Assembly: GCA_938021205.1 (NCBI GenBank)
Contig: CALIGI010000109.1
Coordinates: forward strand, 1-33,425
Length of the DNA: 33,425 bases
From: an uncultured Pseudanabaenaceae cyanobacterium
GTDB taxonomy: Bacteria; Cyanobacteriota; Cyanobacteriia; PCC-9006; JAAUQQ01
Direction of reading: 5' to 3'
The notes below the pieces were generated by a model. The model made no database searches. It had not been told where the DNA came from and saw nothing but the letters and a program-made list of their open reading frames with translations. This document shows positions 8,656 through 17,821 of the stretch, piece after piece (position 1 is the stretch's first letter; every line of letters begins with the position of its first letter). The position numbers were made by a program, and so were the translations under genes.

Positions 8656-8877
8656 CTAGGCCGCAGTCGTTTTCGAAGATAAACCCACAGCACGGGATCT
8701 TTGTAGTTCCTCAGGCTCCATTTGTGACACCTCGAAACCATTTTCGTCTTTAGTCACGACGACAACACAGTCAGCAGAGCTCGCAGCAGCTCGCTCTAAG
8801 GGCTCGCCTAGAATTGCACCGAGGGTCTGTCCTAGACCAATTAAATAAAAGATTGGGAATGGAGGAGAAGTATCCAT
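8656..8877 (-). CDS. Possible small protein, unknown function
   Basis: This is a 73-residue frame starting at an ATG (MDTSPPFPIFYLIGLGQTLG). It has a weakly hydrophobic N-terminal third and a charged C-terminal half (VVVVTKDENGFEVSQMEPEE). The amino-acid pattern looks more protein-like than the chance frames around it. It lies alone between two intergenic regions with a two-way terminator 120 bases downstream. An in-frame start 33 bases earlier would add MKYGYIHRIFL. There is no clear RBS. I recognise no family. Confidence 0.45.
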   Translation of the reverse strand: MDTSPPFPIFYLIGLGQTLGAILGEPLERAAASSADCVVVVTKDENGFEVSQMEPEELQRSRAVGLSSKTTAA

Positions 8878-9102
8878 AAGAAAAATTCTATGTATATACC
8901 CATACTTCAACGCTTTGGTTGAGGGGTCAACAGCAACAGTACAGCTTCATTGACTCTCTATGAAATAGGGGACTGATGAAAAAGGGCTACGGTGCTAGCT
9001 GAATTCTCCAGTGACAATGTGCCACCTCAATCAGGCAAGAGCAGCGGTTGAATTACAAGGACAACAAGCCACCTGAGATGCAAGGGACAAACCCAATTGT
9101 GC

Positions 9103-9963
9103 TCAGCAGAGCTGACGTTGCATAAACCCGGCGAGGGATTGGGCCACGGCTTCCTGGGCGCGATCGCGCAACATAATATGCCCGGACTCATTGAACCAAG
9201 CAGTCTCCACGGGAACTGGAACCCGTTGTTGAATGAGCTCGACCACGCGGGGGGGAATCGTTTGGTCCTGTTTGGAATGAATCACTTGGAGCGGACAGTC
9301 AATCTCCGGTAGGCCTTTGCGAGCCAGGGCCGCCAGTCGCCACAGGGCTCGCAGAGAGCGGGCATGGTGAAACTCATACTTGGGAAAGTAGAAGGACTCA
9401 TTGGAGTGAGCATCAATTTCAAAGTCGGCCCAGCCTAGCAGGGGAATGAGTATTTCAGCTTTTAGAGGTAGGCGCAGGGCAGGCGCGATCGCAGAACAGG
9501 CATCGACGAGACCTTCAGCAGCCAAAGTGAGGGCGATCGCGCCTCCCATGGAAAAGCCCATAAGGCCGACGCGATCATAGGATTGCCTCGCCACGGCGAT
9601 CTCTTGACGCACCGCAGCCAATAGTTCTTCTTGATTGAGCAGCGCAAATTCTCGGTGCTGGATCGCCAAATCGCAATAGCCGTGGCGGGGTAATAGCGGC
9701 GCAGCAGCGGTCAGTCCGGCTTGGGCGATCGCGGCTAAGCCTGGACCTAGCTCATAGGGCATCCCCGAAAACCCATGCAGACAAATAACCACAGCTTGAG
9801 ACCCCTCCACCCCAGGAAGAGGCCGTAACAGGCGGGGAAAGGCATCCGGGAGGAGCAAAGCCTGGGTTTCCGCTGGGGCAGAAAACGCAGAGAAGTAGGT
9901 CAATGGCCAGGAATCTGCAATCTGATTTTCAATATCCGGCAAGAGATTTCGACGCTTTACCAT
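9103..9963 (-). CDS. Alpha/beta hydrolase (carboxylesterase or lysophospholipase type)
   Basis: This is a 286-residue single-domain cytosolic hydrolase with a complete triad. The nucleophile elbow GFSMGG has S138, the acid is D233 (SKQDQTIPP) and the base is H262 (ESGHIM). The oxyanion segment CLHGFSGMP is at 61-69. Length, the lid region and the order of motifs resemble thermostable carboxylesterase Est30-like or monoacylglycerol lipase-like enzymes acting on short acyl esters. The physiological substrate cannot be deduced. It has no signal peptide. It is divergent from the two-TM gene at 10272 and stands alone. Confidence 0.88.
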   Translation of the reverse strand: MVKRRNLLPDIENQIADSWPLTYFSAFSAPAETQALLLPDAFPRLLRPLPGVEGSQAVVICLHGFSGMPYELGPGLAAIAQAGLTAAAPLLPRHGYCDLAIQHREFALLNQEELLAAVRQEIAVARQSYDRVGLMGFSMGGAIALTLAAEGLVDACSAIAPALRLPLKAEILIPLLGWADFEIDAHSNESFYFPKYEFHHARSLRALWRLAALARKGLPEIDCPLQVIHSKQDQTIPPRVVELIQQRVPVPVETAWFNESGHIMLRDRAQEAVAQSLAGFMQRQLC

Positions 9964-10271
9964 GGGAGCATAGGGAAAGTTGTGAGAGCGTCGCTACAGG
10001 ACCCTTTTCAAGGCTGCGGCCCCTGCTGGTCACTGTACCGTTAGCTCGACTCAAAGCCCACTGTGCTCGAATAAGAAGATCAGCCCAACTACTGCTCTAC
10101 CCCCTAGCCGCCCCCCTAGCCCAGCTCATGGGCCCATGACGGCTAAAAAGCAGAGAGCCATGACTCTCTCCACAGCAGCAGAAAGGTGGAGAAGCGCTAG
10201 CGGGATTAGCATTCATTTGCTAGGCTCACACAAATTCCCCATCCAGGGTATTTCCGAGAGAGTCCGTCGCC
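9964..10271. other. Intergenic region between divergent genes
   Basis: These 308 bases separate the hydrolase (leftward) and the two-TM gene (rightward), so they must hold both promoters. I see no strong -35/-10 pair. A small hairpin AGAGAG/CTCTCT lies at 10152-10169. No gene is supported. Confidence 0.5.
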
Positions 10272-11042
10272 ATGGCCCAATCCTCCACCCTCAATGACCT
10301 CCAGTTTTGGCAAGCCACAACTGGAGAATCCCTGCAAACCGTTGCTGAAGACTTTATTTGGTGCTCAGGTTCGGCAGCGAGCCGCCGCTTTCCCTGGATC
10401 GTTCTGGGCTTCATTGCGCTGCTGTACTACGTTACCCTGCGCCTAGGCTGGCGACTGCTGGAACAAACCTTCCACCATGGTCCATTCTTTGATGGAAGTC
10501 TGATTGGAACTGTGGGCATTACGGCGCTGGGCTACTTTTGTTGGCGTCTGACTGAGGACATGGGCCAACGCTGGCAGGATCGGCAGCTTCGCAGCGGCTG
10601 CGAGATTCAATTTTCCCAGCCCGTCTTCCGCTTCGGTGAGCCCATGGAGCTGCGCTTCCGTCATTTCCTTCAGCCGGGCCAACCCATGCCAGAAGGCGGC
10701 ACGATTCGTGCTCAAATTTATTGCGAAAAATCGACGAGCGGTGCAGCAATTCAGGAAGAAGAGGCCCAATTCAATGCATCCATTCCCTGGCAGACCGATT
10801 TAGGGGAAGTGGAAATTGCTTCGAAAGCTTCCTCTCAAATTGTTGCTAGCAACTCCGCCTTGGAGGCTCGCTTTGACTGCACTATTCCGCCTGGCCTTCC
10901 CATCGCCTGCTCCATCGACGTCCCCTCGGAAGATGGCGATGACTACACTCGACTAGAAGTAAAGTGGTGGCTCCGCTTTGACGTGGCCCTACCCGGCATT
11001 GCTGCCTATCAAAAAGCATTACCGATTGCGGTACGCTCCTAA
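10272..11042 (+). CDS. Two-TM protein with C-terminal beta-rich domain, unknown function
   Basis: The protein has 256 residues. Residues 1-40 are soluble. Two transmembrane helices lie at about 41-59 and 75-92 with a short loop between them. The remaining 160 residues form a beta-rich domain (CEIQFSQPVFRFGEPMELRF, then EVEIASKASSQIV, then LEVKWWLRFDVALPG). The pattern of a polar strand pair followed by 'GEPMELRFR' and a 'KWWLRFDV' strand recalls arrestin-like or immunoglobulin-like folds attached to bacterial DUF3592-type membrane anchors, but this is resemblance only. The ATG has GAGAG 11 bases upstream. It is convergent with the GH16 gene, with no obvious terminator between them. Confidence 0.8.
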   Translation: MAQSSTLNDLQFWQATTGESLQTVAEDFIWCSGSAASRRFPWIVLGFIALLYYVTLRLGWRLLEQTFHHGPFFDGSLIGTVGITALGYFCWRLTEDMGQRWQDRQLRSGCEIQFSQPVFRFGEPMELRFRHFLQPGQPMPEGGTIRAQIYCEKSTSGAAIQEEEAQFNASIPWQTDLGEVEIASKASSQIVASNSALEARFDCTIPPGLPIACSIDVPSEDGDDYTRLEVKWWLRFDVALPGIAAYQKALPIAVRS

Positions 11043-11109
11043 TTAAGGTTCAGTCACGTCCAAAAGTGCAGATTCGCCATTCCACAAACATAGATTCTGG
11101 GCAAATGCT

Positions 11110-11946
11110 CTAGGCTTGCTGACGCTTGCGTCGTCGCAACAGCTTTCCGCCCAACGCGAAAACACCAGGAAGCAGAGCAGGTGTTGGTACAGCAACTAAA
11201 TCTTCCAGTGGGGTATAGGCAATCCAATCGTATTCTGCGGTAACGGGCTGGGTATAAGCAAAGTCACCCGCAAAACTAACACCGGGTTCCACAGGCCAGA
11301 GATTCGCGAAGATGTGGCCTTGAATGCTAGGAAGGGCATTGCCCATAACACTGTGGGCCAGCAGGTCATTCACAAACCAGTCGATGCGATCGCGCCGCCA
11401 TTCGAAGGCAAAAGTATTAAAGCTATCCGCCGCGTCAAACCCCAGATCAAACAGGAATTCATTCCCCCCCTGTCCAGCCTTCCAATAATTGAACTGCACC
11501 TTCGTAGTGTCATTGCCTAGAAACTCAATATCGATCTCGTCATGACCTGCGGGATTGCTCAGTTCTGCATTGCCAAAGGGATCTGAATAGGTAAAGAGAG
11601 AAGAAATCAGGCCCGCTCCTTTAGCAGGCTTCAGTCGAGCTTCGATACGACCAAACTGAAACCGCTGGCGTGTTTTGTATTCCCCTGAGGCATAGGGCTC
11701 GCCTAGGCAGTCCTCGCGATCGCAAACCTCTCGATCCAGCGTCAGCGTCATCAGGCCATTGCCAATACTCACCTGCTCCGGTCGCCAGGCATTGTCAAAT
11801 GGAGAACCATTCTTCCAGAGACCAGAGGCTTGCCACGCGGCAGCATCGTGGTTTTGGTCAAAGTCATAACGAAGCGTCGCAGCATTCACAGCAGTAACCG
11901 CCGAGAGCGGGAAGGCAATTGAAAGAACCAGAGAGAGACGAAGCAA
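11110..11946 (-). CDS. Secreted glycoside hydrolase family 16 protein with PEP-CTERM-like tail
   Basis: This is a 278-residue exported beta-glucanase-type enzyme. Residues 1-23 are a Sec signal peptide with an AxA-like cleavage site (VNAA). The GH16 domain spans about 26-245. It carries the catalytic signature HDEIDIEFLG (135-144), with nucleophile E137, D139 and acid/base E141. This is the form found in lichenases and other beta-1,3(4)-glucanases. C75 and C80 could form a short disulfide. The C-terminus, VPTPALLPG (253-261) then a hydrophobic run and RRRKRQQA, is a cyanobacterial PEP-CTERM variant. It predicts sorting by an exosortase and surface display. The substrate may be extracellular polysaccharide, either the cell's own or from neighbours. 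Confidence 0.88.
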   Translation of the reverse strand: MLRLSLVLSIAFPLSAVTAVNAATLRYDFDQNHDAAAWQASGLWKNGSPFDNAWRPEQVSIGNGLMTLTLDREVCDREDCLGEPYASGEYKTRQRFQFGRIEARLKPAKGAGLISSLFTYSDPFGNAELSNPAGHDEIDIEFLGNDTTKVQFNYWKAGQGGNEFLFDLGFDAADSFNTFAFEWRRDRIDWFVNDLLAHSVMGNALPSIQGHIFANLWPVEPGVSFAGDFAYTQPVTAEYDWIAYTPLEDLVAVPTPALLPGVFALGGKLLRRRKRQQA

Positions 11947-12003
11947 GGGAATTTACCTAATTTCCTACTGCCACAAGTTAATTCGCGTAAGCCATTTAAC
12001 AAT

Positions 12004-12019
12004 CTCGGTAATTACCGAG
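12004..12019. promoter_or_regulatory. 16-bp perfect palindrome, possible operator
   Basis: CTCGGTAATTACCGAG reads the same on both strands with no spacer. It lies 58 bases upstream of the GH16 start codon and downstream of polA, so it sits where a dimeric regulator of the GH16 gene would bind. It has no T run and is not a terminator. Confidence 0.45.
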
Positions 12020-12099
12020 CAAACGGCAAGTCTTCATATCTATAACACCCAAAATATTTCTTGAATAAATATTCCGGTTGCTCAACTGCGACATCTGAT

Positions 12100-15048
12100 C
12101 TACTTTGCCTCCATCCAGTTCTGACCGGAACTAATTTCTACCTTGAGGGGAATGCTGAGCTGCACTGCATTTTCCATCGTCTGTTGAATCAGGGGCTCTA
12201 GCTCAACCCACTCTTCAGGCGGCATCTCAAAGACCAATTCGTCATGGACCTGGAGCAGCAGCCGTCCCTGGTAGGGCTTGAGTTTTTCATGGAGCTCCAC
12301 CATGGCCTTCTTGATGATGTCGGCGCTGGAGCCTTGGATGGGGGCATTGGCAGCGGCGCGGAGGGTGGCGGCATCGAAGCCACGGGGTTTAACGCTCTTG
12401 AGGTCAATGCTGGCAGGGTCATGGCCGCGCAGTTGCTGAAGGTTGCTGCCCTGGAAGTTCACGTAGCGGCGGCGACCCATGAGGGTGGTGACGTAGCCCT
12501 GGGCGATCGCTTCTTGCTCCATGCGTTGCAAATAACCGAAGACCTTGGGATAGCGATCGTGGTAGCGGTCCAGAAAGCCCTTAGCCTCGCCATAGCCGAC
12601 GCCGGTTTCCCTCGCCAGCCGGTGCGCCCCCATGCCATAGATCACACCAAAGTTGATGATCTTGCCGATGCGACGCTCTTCTTTGGAGATTTCGTCCCCC
12701 TCATCCAAGTCCATCAGCAACCTGGCCGTGAGGGAGTGGATGTCATCGCCATTGCGATAGGCATCTAGCAAAATCTCCTCCTGGCTGAGGTGGGTGAGGA
12801 TACGCAGCTCAACCTGGGAATAGTCAGCAGCGGCGAGAATCCAGCCCTCTTTCGGAATGAAAGCTTTGCGAATCTGGCGACTGAAGGCCGTACGGATGGG
12901 GATGTTTTGTAGGTTGGGATTGGAGGAGGACAGGCGGCCCGTAGCAGTGACGGCCTGGTTGAAGTCCGTATGGACGCGGCCCGTCTCCTTGCGAACAATC
13001 TTGGGCAACTTATCGACGTAGGTGGACTTGAGCTTCGCCAAGGTACGGTTTTCGATGATGCAGTCGATTACCGGGTGGTCGCCCTGGAGTTTTTCTAGAA
13101 CCGTTGCGTTGGTAGAATAGCCCGTCTTGGTTTTGCTGCTTTTTTTGACGTCTAGCTCTAGCTTGTCGAACAGCAGGGTGGAGAGCTGCTTGGGTGAGCC
13201 CAGGTTGAATTCCTCTCCGGCATATTCGTAGGCTTTGGTCTCGATCTCCTTGAGCTCCGCTTCCAGTTTCTTAGAAAATGCATTGAGATAGGTCACATCA
13301 ATACGGATACCCTGGTCTTCCATTTCAGCCAAGACGGGTTCGAGGGGCTGCTCCACGTTTAATAGCAGTACCTCAATGTCTGGCAATTCTGCCAGGGCTT
13401 CTTGCAGCTTGCCAACGAGGCAGTAGGTTGCATAGACATCCATACCGCAATATTCCGCCACGGTCTCCACGGGCAGATCGGCGATGGTCCCCCCCTTAGC
13501 AATACCTAGCTGGTCGTATTGCTGGGAGGAGAAGCCCAGGTAACGCTGGGCAATATTTTCCAGCTTATGGCTGTCGTCGGGGTTGATCAGGTAGCTGGCC
13601 AACATGGTATCGAAGACTACGCCCTGGAGATCAATGCCCTGGTGCTTAAGGATGAGGCGATCGAACTTGGCATTTTGCAAGGCCTTGGGATATTTGTCGC
13701 TCTCTAGAATGGGGCGTAGCGCATCTAAAGTCGGCAACAATTCCAGGTTGATACTGCCCAAGGTGACGTGGCCCAGGGGAATGTAAGCCGCATCCCCAGG
13801 GGCATCACTCCAGCAACAGCCAATGCCCACGAGCTGAGCATCACGGGGGTCGAGAGCAGTAGTCTCTGTATCCCAAGCGACGGGATTATTGGGGTCGGTG
13901 AAGCCTTCGAGCTTTTTGACGAGGGCTGCAAGTTTATCAGTTGTATCCACCACCTGGGGCTTAAGGGAAACCTCCGTGCGGTTGGCCATGGCGACTTCGG
14001 TTTCTTCGGGGGAGAAGAAGTCAGTCTCGGGGTCAACCCATTCGGATTTCGCCTTTTTGACCTTGGGCTGCATGGGCTTGACGCCAGGGATGGGCTCACC
14101 GCCAAAGATTTCCTGGAGCTTTTGGAGCTGTTTGCCTAGGAATTGCAGTTCGAGTTTTTCAATGTGGGGCATGATGCGATCGCCATCTAGGCCCTTCAGC
14201 TCCCAGGCCCCTTCATACTCCTTCTCAATCTCCACATCCAGGGGAATCGTCGCCAACCAGCGGGAATGGAAGGCATTCTCGCGATCGGCAATCAATTTCT
14301 TCTTCACCGCAGGCTTGATATCGGGGGAGTCCGCGTCAACAGCAGCGTAGATCTCTTCCAAAGTGGGAAACTGTTTGAGCAAACCCAGGGCTGTCTTATT
14401 GCCCACGCCTTTAACGCCAGGAATATTGTCCGAAGCATCGCCACAGAGGGCCTTGTAATCGATCACCTGCCCCGGCGGAATACCCAGCTTGTCCTCAACG
14501 TCGGCGAACTTATATTCCTTGACGTTGCTACTGCTGCGAGCCCCCTTGCCGTAGCTGGTGCTCATGTAGAGAATGCTAATGCCGCGATCGTCGTCTACAA
14601 GTTGGAATAAGTCGCGATCTCCCGACAGGATTTTCACGCGATAGCCTAAGTTTGCACCTTTCTGCGCCAACGTCCCCAGCACGTCATCCGCCTCAAAGCC
14701 CGGCTGGACGAAGATCGGCAGGTCCATAGCCCCCAGCAATTCCGTCAGGTTATCCACATCGGGGCGGAAATCATCGGGCGGGTCAGAGCGATTGGCCTTA
14801 TAGGTGGGGTCATCCTTGTGGCGGAAGGTGGGGCCACCTAGGTCAAAGGCCAGAGCCAGAGCCTTGGGCTTCTCGAAGACCATGGTATCCAGCAAGGACC
14901 TAGTGAAGCCGAAAGCCACGCTGGTGGGGATGCCAGATTTGGTGCGTAGACCGCCGTCACGACTATTGGCAAAGGCATAGTAGGAGCGGAAGGCCAGGGA
15001 ATGGCCATCGACTAATAGAAGGACGGGAGCGTCGGCGGATACGGCCAT
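12100..15048 (-). CDS. polA: DNA polymerase I with active proofreading domain
   Basis: This is a family A DNA polymerase for Okazaki fragment processing and repair. The 982 residues are the normal size for cyanobacterial PolA. It has three domains. The 5' nuclease (about 1-310) carries VDGHSLAFRSYYA, the acidic GFEADD and GDRDLFQLVDD motifs, and GDASDNIPGVKGVG. The 3'-5' exonuclease (about 370-560) has all its acidic motifs: D393-T-E395, NAKFD and YCGMD. It should therefore proofread, unlike Taq polymerase. The polymerase domain (about 570-982) has motif A ADYSQVELRI with D742, motif B KIINFGVIYG and motif C VHDEL with D936. The start ATG (MAVSADAPVLLLVDGHS) gives the expected N-terminus. An insertion between the nuclease and exonuclease domains (about 310-370) is charged and probably a linker. 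Confidence 0.98.
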   Translation of the reverse strand: MAVSADAPVLLLVDGHSLAFRSYYAFANSRDGGLRTKSGIPTSVAFGFTRSLLDTMVFEKPKALALAFDLGGPTFRHKDDPTYKANRSDPPDDFRPDVDNLTELLGAMDLPIFVQPGFEADDVLGTLAQKGANLGYRVKILSGDRDLFQLVDDDRGISILYMSTSYGKGARSSSNVKEYKFADVEDKLGIPPGQVIDYKALCGDASDNIPGVKGVGNKTALGLLKQFPTLEEIYAAVDADSPDIKPAVKKKLIADRENAFHSRWLATIPLDVEIEKEYEGAWELKGLDGDRIMPHIEKLELQFLGKQLQKLQEIFGGEPIPGVKPMQPKVKKAKSEWVDPETDFFSPEETEVAMANRTEVSLKPQVVDTTDKLAALVKKLEGFTDPNNPVAWDTETTALDPRDAQLVGIGCCWSDAPGDAAYIPLGHVTLGSINLELLPTLDALRPILESDKYPKALQNAKFDRLILKHQGIDLQGVVFDTMLASYLINPDDSHKLENIAQRYLGFSSQQYDQLGIAKGGTIADLPVETVAEYCGMDVYATYCLVGKLQEALAELPDIEVLLLNVEQPLEPVLAEMEDQGIRIDVTYLNAFSKKLEAELKEIETKAYEYAGEEFNLGSPKQLSTLLFDKLELDVKKSSKTKTGYSTNATVLEKLQGDHPVIDCIIENRTLAKLKSTYVDKLPKIVRKETGRVHTDFNQAVTATGRLSSSNPNLQNIPIRTAFSRQIRKAFIPKEGWILAAADYSQVELRILTHLSQEEILLDAYRNGDDIHSLTARLLMDLDEGDEISKEERRIGKIINFGVIYGMGAHRLARETGVGYGEAKGFLDRYHDRYPKVFGYLQRMEQEAIAQGYVTTLMGRRRYVNFQGSNLQQLRGHDPASIDLKSVKPRGFDAATLRAAANAPIQGSSADIIKKAMVELHEKLKPYQGRLLLQVHDELVFEMPPEEWVELEPLIQQTMENAVQLSIPLKVEISSGQNWMEAK

Positions 15049-15253
15049 GGAGAATCAGCAGGGGCTTCGGGGCAGGTTTCTATTTTCGCATCAATTCCCG
15101 AAGTCTTGAGCAAGCAGGCTGAGTCGGGGTTAAGGCTGCTCTAGTATCTCCCTGTGAGAAGACTTACAAGCGAGTAATGTATACAACCTATCTAAAATAA
15201 ATAACCAGATGTTGTGGGAGGCTTAGTGGGCTCAATATCGTTGTCTCAACCGG

Positions 15254-16390
15254 GTGAGCGATGACATTCACCAAGAACAACACACAAGAGAGATAACGTT
15301 GAATTCAAACGAGCACTGCTGTCTGACTGAAGCACCGTCCCATGGGCAAACTGCGCTCCGAGAAGTTCTAGATGAACGCTCCGAAGCATTTTTGCAAGAG
15401 ATGGTGAAGGAAGAGCACTTCTCAGGCGTTGCTCTTGTAATGAGAAAGGGGAGTATTGTTCACGCCCAAGGCTATGGCGAAGCAAACAGAGCAGGAAAGA
15501 ATTCCTTAGATACGATATTTCACGTCGCTTCCATAACCAAGCAATTCACTGCCGTAGCGATAATGCAACTTGTGGAAGCAGGGACAATTGATCTAGGTAA
15601 ATCGATCAAAAATTATCTACCTTACAAGTTCCATTCCAAGCATTGGGATACGGTTAAGGTTTCCCATCTTCTTTCACACACCAGTGGGATTCCTGACTAT
15701 GCGATTCTCTACAACGTCTTCGACGGATTCTGTCTAGGCAATACGATCAACGGAATGATCGAGGAAGCCATGGCCAAAAAACTTGAGTTTGAACCGGGCT
15801 CCAGGTTCTTCTACTCGAACATAGGGTTTACACTCCTGGGGGAAATGATCGAGCATCAGACCTCCATGCCCTACGAGGAGTATCTGAAGGTCAAAGTGCT
15901 GGAGCCCATGGGAATGGACTCTTCACGAGTTCACGGGCGTGCCCATGTTCCGTCTAAGAACGAAGCTTCTGGACATCGCTGGGACAACAAACGGGGAAAA
16001 CCAGTTCCAGATGACATCGTGAGTCTTCCGGTCACCGCCCCCGATGGCGGATTGACAACGACCTTGGCAGACTTCGTTAAGTGGAGCCAAATTTATATCG
16101 ATGGGGAAGCTCCCATTATTTCTAGACAGTCTCTTACAAAGATGACAACGGCAGAGATTCCCACGGAACAGAAAGACGCCAGAGATACCCCCCAAGCCTA
16201 TGGCTACGGACTATTCATAGGCGATGGTTTATTAAGTCATCCCGGATACATCGTCGGGTTCAAAAGCCACTTCATTGTTGACCCAACAAAGAAATTGCTG
16301 ATCGCGATTTTTTCAAACAATACGACCAACGAGCCGCAACGTATATCCACTGGACTTCTACAAATTGCGGATGCAGAAAGAGAGAGTTAG
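15254..16390 (+). CDS. Beta-lactamase-fold serine hydrolase (class C / DD-peptidase-like)
   Basis: This is a 378-residue protein of the beta-lactamase/transpeptidase-like family. The three active-site motifs are in order: S93-x-x-K96 (ASITK), Y187-S-N189 (FYSNIG) and H329-P-G331 (SHPGYIVGF), the equivalent of the KTG box. Such proteins are esterases, D-amino-acid peptidases or peptidoglycan hydrolases; few are real lactamases. There is no signal peptide or membrane helix, so it appears cytosolic unless the start is wrong. The start used is GTG 15254; a TTG at 15299 is the other option, and neither has a good RBS. Composition is a little more AT-rich than its neighbours and HIP1 is almost absent, so recent acquisition is possible. 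Confidence 0.87.
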   Translation: MSDDIHQEQHTREITLNSNEHCCLTEAPSHGQTALREVLDERSEAFLQEMVKEEHFSGVALVMRKGSIVHAQGYGEANRAGKNSLDTIFHVASITKQFTAVAIMQLVEAGTIDLGKSIKNYLPYKFHSKHWDTVKVSHLLSHTSGIPDYAILYNVFDGFCLGNTINGMIEEAMAKKLEFEPGSRFFYSNIGFTLLGEMIEHQTSMPYEEYLKVKVLEPMGMDSSRVHGRAHVPSKNEASGHRWDNKRGKPVPDDIVSLPVTAPDGGLTTTLADFVKWSQIYIDGEAPIISRQSLTKMTTAEIPTEQKDARDTPQAYGYGLFIGDGLLSHPGYIVGFKSHFIVDPTKKLLIAIFSNNTTNEPQRISTGLLQIADAERES

Positions 16391-16976
16391 CCGGATCGCC
16401 TTTCCAACGATCAAAGCCAGCAACCATTTCCAATGCTTCGCAGCAGGGAGCAAGCTGTTAGCAGTTGAACCCATAAAGAACACCAGAATACAACGAAGAC
16501 GATCGCGATTCCGGAAATTCAAGGTGCTTTTGCTCCCTTTAGCGCTTGGTTGTATTCGCAAGCAAACAATAGCAAATACAGTAGGCCAAATGGCGCGATC
16601 GCCAAAAGTCTTAGAGATAGGGTTAATACTGCAAAATGGCAGTCAGAGAGAGTTCAAAAGCCCAAGCCAAATCTCCCTTTTTCGTCCAAAATCTTACATC
16701 ACAGAATTATAAAGCTCCCTCCAAACCGTATCCCTGAGAAGCTTCCAATGATTCAAGACTTTAATACGCGAAAAGAAATAAAACCCCGATAAGAACTCGC
16801 AAATACTCTGGCACCTCATTAAATACCGAAGCTAGTATTTACACATGCAAGACGCAAATTACTGAGATTCATCACTCAGATAAACTCTCTCAAATTTGTA
16901 TCTATCTCATCGAATTCACTGGCAGCAACCAGCGACTTCAACGCAGCAGACTTCTCATAGGGACTTGACTCAGGAC
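16391..16976. other. AT-rich intergenic region ahead of the first PEP-CTERM gene
   Basis: These 586 bases carry HIP1-type sites near 16500 and 16592. The last 180 bases are the upstream region shared with the second PEP-CTERM gene. Short overlapping frames exist (16365-16712, 16550-16792), but they have no RBS and no family signal and probably do not code. Confidence 0.55.
16799..16846 (+). promoter_or_regulatory. Conserved upstream element, copy 1 (PEP-CTERM pair)
   Basis: This 48-base block is identical at 40 positions to 18031-18078 and lies at almost the same distance from its gene. The last 20 bases (core GCTAGTATTTACACAT) differ at only one position. The block is followed in both copies by GAGATTCATCAC. 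TAGTAT or TTTACA inside the core could be promoter boxes. Conservation after gene duplication suggests a promoter or a regulator site. Confidence 0.6.
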
Positions 16977-17735
16977 ATGACTGTTCAAACTATTTTTAAG
17001 CTTTCCGCTGGCATCATTGGTGCAATGGCAATCTCAATGCCTGTCCAGGCTGCAAGCTTCCATGGATTTAGCTTCACCACCACCACCACCGATGCAAGCG
17101 ACCCCACCGCAGATATTTTCTTGCGGTCCGTCAGTCACGGCGGCAAGACGATCTCAAACTTCTCGGTGGTGACTGGGGCAACAGTGATGGAAAACAGCCA
17201 TGGTAGCCTCGGCCCTTCCAGTACAGACCTAGGCGATAACGCCACCAGCCCCAACTACACTGGAGCCAATGAGCTACCGACGAGCCAAGAGATTACTGAT
17301 TTCCTGGGCAATCTCAATCTCAACAACATTATTGATACCGAAGAACGCAAGCGTTCAGTCTTTGAACTCGAGTTTGGGAATAAGGTCAATACTTTCTACC
17401 TCTTTGAGCGAGGTCTCAATAGCTCCTTGAAGGTAGAGGCCTTGGACAGCAACGGTACAGTCTTGGATAAGTTCAAGGTGAATCAGGGCCTTTGGCAGCA
17501 AGCAGGTTATGCGATCGATACGACCGAAATTGAGGGCCCTCAAAATGTAGGCTCCTACGGCATCAAGCTAGATAGCGCAGTCAAGAGAGTTCGTATCATC
17601 AGCGACTTTAGCGACAACGGCCCCGATTACAAGATAGTCGCAGCTCAGGTGCCCGAGCCTAGCTCCATGGCAGCCCTGGCTCTCCTGGGCGGTGCTGTTC
17701 TCCTGGCAAAGCACCGTAAGCAAGTAGCGCATTAG
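16977..17735 (+). CDS. PEP-CTERM exosortase-dependent surface protein (XDP2-like), copy 1
   Basis: This is a 252-residue exported protein. Residues 1-26 are a signal peptide (IIGAMAISMPVQAAS). The mature domain has the family pattern SVSHGGKTISNFSVVTGA, then GPSSTDLGDNATSP, NLNLNNIIDTE, VNTFYLFERG and AGYAIDTTEI. The C-terminus is a textbook PEP-CTERM signal, VPEPSSMAALALLGGAVLLA followed by KHRK. The protein should be cut and anchored by an exosortase at the cell surface. I associate the central pattern with exosortase-dependent proteins called XDP2, from memory. The frame extends upstream, but ATG 16977 is chosen because the paralogue at 18203 starts at the same place with the same leader (TAGGGA, then ACTCAGGAC before ATG). 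It ends in a strong terminator. Confidence 0.88.
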   Translation: MTVQTIFKLSAGIIGAMAISMPVQAASFHGFSFTTTTTDASDPTADIFLRSVSHGGKTISNFSVVTGATVMENSHGSLGPSSTDLGDNATSPNYTGANELPTSQEITDFLGNLNLNNIIDTEERKRSVFELEFGNKVNTFYLFERGLNSSLKVEALDSNGTVLDKFKVNQGLWQQAGYAIDTTEIEGPQNVGSYGIKLDSAVKRVRIISDFSDNGPDYKIVAAQVPEPSSMAALALLGGAVLLAKHRKQVAH

Positions 17736-17821
17736 CACGAACTAACCTCGCATCACAATTTTCTGAAAGCCGTTCAATTCAGCCTAGAGAACTGAGCTTG
17801 GAGCATTGAGAGAGCATGATC

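Noticed and set aside
10152..10169. AGAGAG/CTCTCT hairpin with T5 on the minus strand, looking like a leftward terminator
   Set aside because: No leftward gene ends there; the gene to the right is on the plus strand. The stem is short and may be chance.
16365..16792. Two overlapping plus-strand frames (115 and 80 codons) after the serine hydrolase
   Set aside because: They overlap each other in different frames, begin inside the previous gene or without an RBS, and show no recognisable domain.
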